Shown here in pieces: positions 63,837-64,000 of a stretch of 64,000 nt of DNA (positions within the stretch are counted from its first letter, which is position 1; every line of letters starts with the position of its first letter). Made by a program: the position numbers and the translations under genes. Source of the DNA: Streptomyces venezuelae (GTDB lineage Bacteria > Actinomycetota > Actinomycetes > Streptomycetales > Streptomycetaceae); contig NZ_CP029193.1 of NCBI RefSeq assembly GCF_008642355.1, positions 7,650,001-7,714,000 on the forward strand. Reading direction: 5' to 3'. The notes under the pieces are model-generated. The model saw nothing but the letters and a program-made list of their open reading frames with translations, made no database searches and was not told the origin of the DNA.

Positions 63837-64000
63837 GCGATGACAGGACCGTGACCGGTACCGGGGCGCCGCCGGAGGTGCGCCGCGCGTCGCACGTGAC
63901 CGACGACAGCGACGTGTTCGTGGAGCTGTGCGCGAACGCGCTCAGCGAGACCGGGCTCCATCATGTGGCGCAGTACCGCTGGGGCGTCTTCGGCTATTCG
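63833..64000 (+). CDS. Unidentified protein, 3' end outside window
   Basis: Begins at ATG 63833 overlapping the previous stop and runs off the window after 56 codons. The visible part (acidic start, then DVFVELCANALSETGLHHVA) shows no motif I can name. Tight coupling to the MinD-like gene makes it part of the same operon. Confidence 0.75.
   Translation, partial: MSDDRTVTGTGAPPEVRRASHVTDDSDVFVELCANALSETGLHHVAQYRWGVFGYS

Noticed and set aside
1-64000. tRNA genes, CRISPR arrays, insertion sequences, attachment sites, fluoride riboswitch ahead of crcB
   Set aside because: Looked for by eye on both strands; none could be supported.

Overview
This window is very GC-rich DNA with C/G-ending codons, frequent GTG and some TTG starts, and many 1-20 nt start/stop overlaps. 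Ergothioneine genes, an FxSxx-COOH system and rare TTA codons point to an actinomycete, most likely a Streptomyces or close relative. It looks chromosomal. I saw no tRNA, rRNA, CRISPR array, transposase or phage gene.

Region 1 (1-17.4 kb) is the 3' end of a nonribosomal peptide cluster of glycopeptide-antibiotic character. A large NRPS, whose 5' end lies outside the window, carries A-T-E-C-A-T, then a condensation-like domain with an HRxxxDD motif (the signature of the P450-recruiting X domain), a decayed adenylation domain and a thioesterase. It is followed by three cytochrome P450s that each carry the PRDD motif, a one-cluster ferredoxin, a flavin-dependent halogenase, a flavin reductase and a cation/proton antiporter. 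The expected product is a cross-linked, chlorinated aromatic peptide. The terminal architecture (E domain in the penultimate module, dead A domain between X and TE) differs from the classic heptapeptide glycopeptide synthetases.

Region 2 (17.5-32.6 kb) is housekeeping and accessory: a lipoprotein / membrane-fusion / MacB-type ABC export operon, a luciferase-like monooxygenase, a HAD phosphatase, dodecin, an orphan sugar-binding lipoprotein with a palindromic operator inside its promoter, the ergothioneine operon egtABCD (minus strand, with a TTA codon in egtA), a PARG-like macrodomain protein, a MazF-like protein and an amidase.

Region 3 (32.8-39.1 kb) is a compact lipid-polyketide operon: ACP, FabF-type ketosynthase, MMPL exporter (frameshifted in this sequence), type III polyketide synthase, acyl-ACP desaturase and ICMT-type methyltransferase. 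By analogy with srs and bps loci it may make an unsaturated alkyl-resorcinol or alkyl-pyrone methyl ether.

Region 4 (39.2-53.7 kb) holds a LacI regulator, thioredoxin, a pyridine nucleotide-disulfide oxidoreductase, two facing gene remnants (NERD domain and flavoprotein reductase), an M20 peptidase, a carboxylate-amine ligase, paired fluoride channels, a TPR protein, a PucR-type regulator divergent from a ferredoxin reductase / fatty-acid desaturase pair, a secreted beta-propeller-like protein, an MFS transporter, a small membrane protein and a HIT protein.

Region 5 (53.7 kb to the end) is an FxSxx-COOH system: precursor peptide FxsA (61 aa, ending WESAV rather than FxSxx, with an in-frame TTA codon), radical SAM/SPASM enzyme FxsB, TIR-like FxsC, the MinD/TIR/NTPase/TPR protein FxsT, a second MinD-like protein and a truncated last gene. 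Two TIR-domain genes are transcribed divergently from fxsA. This is the most biologically open part of the window.
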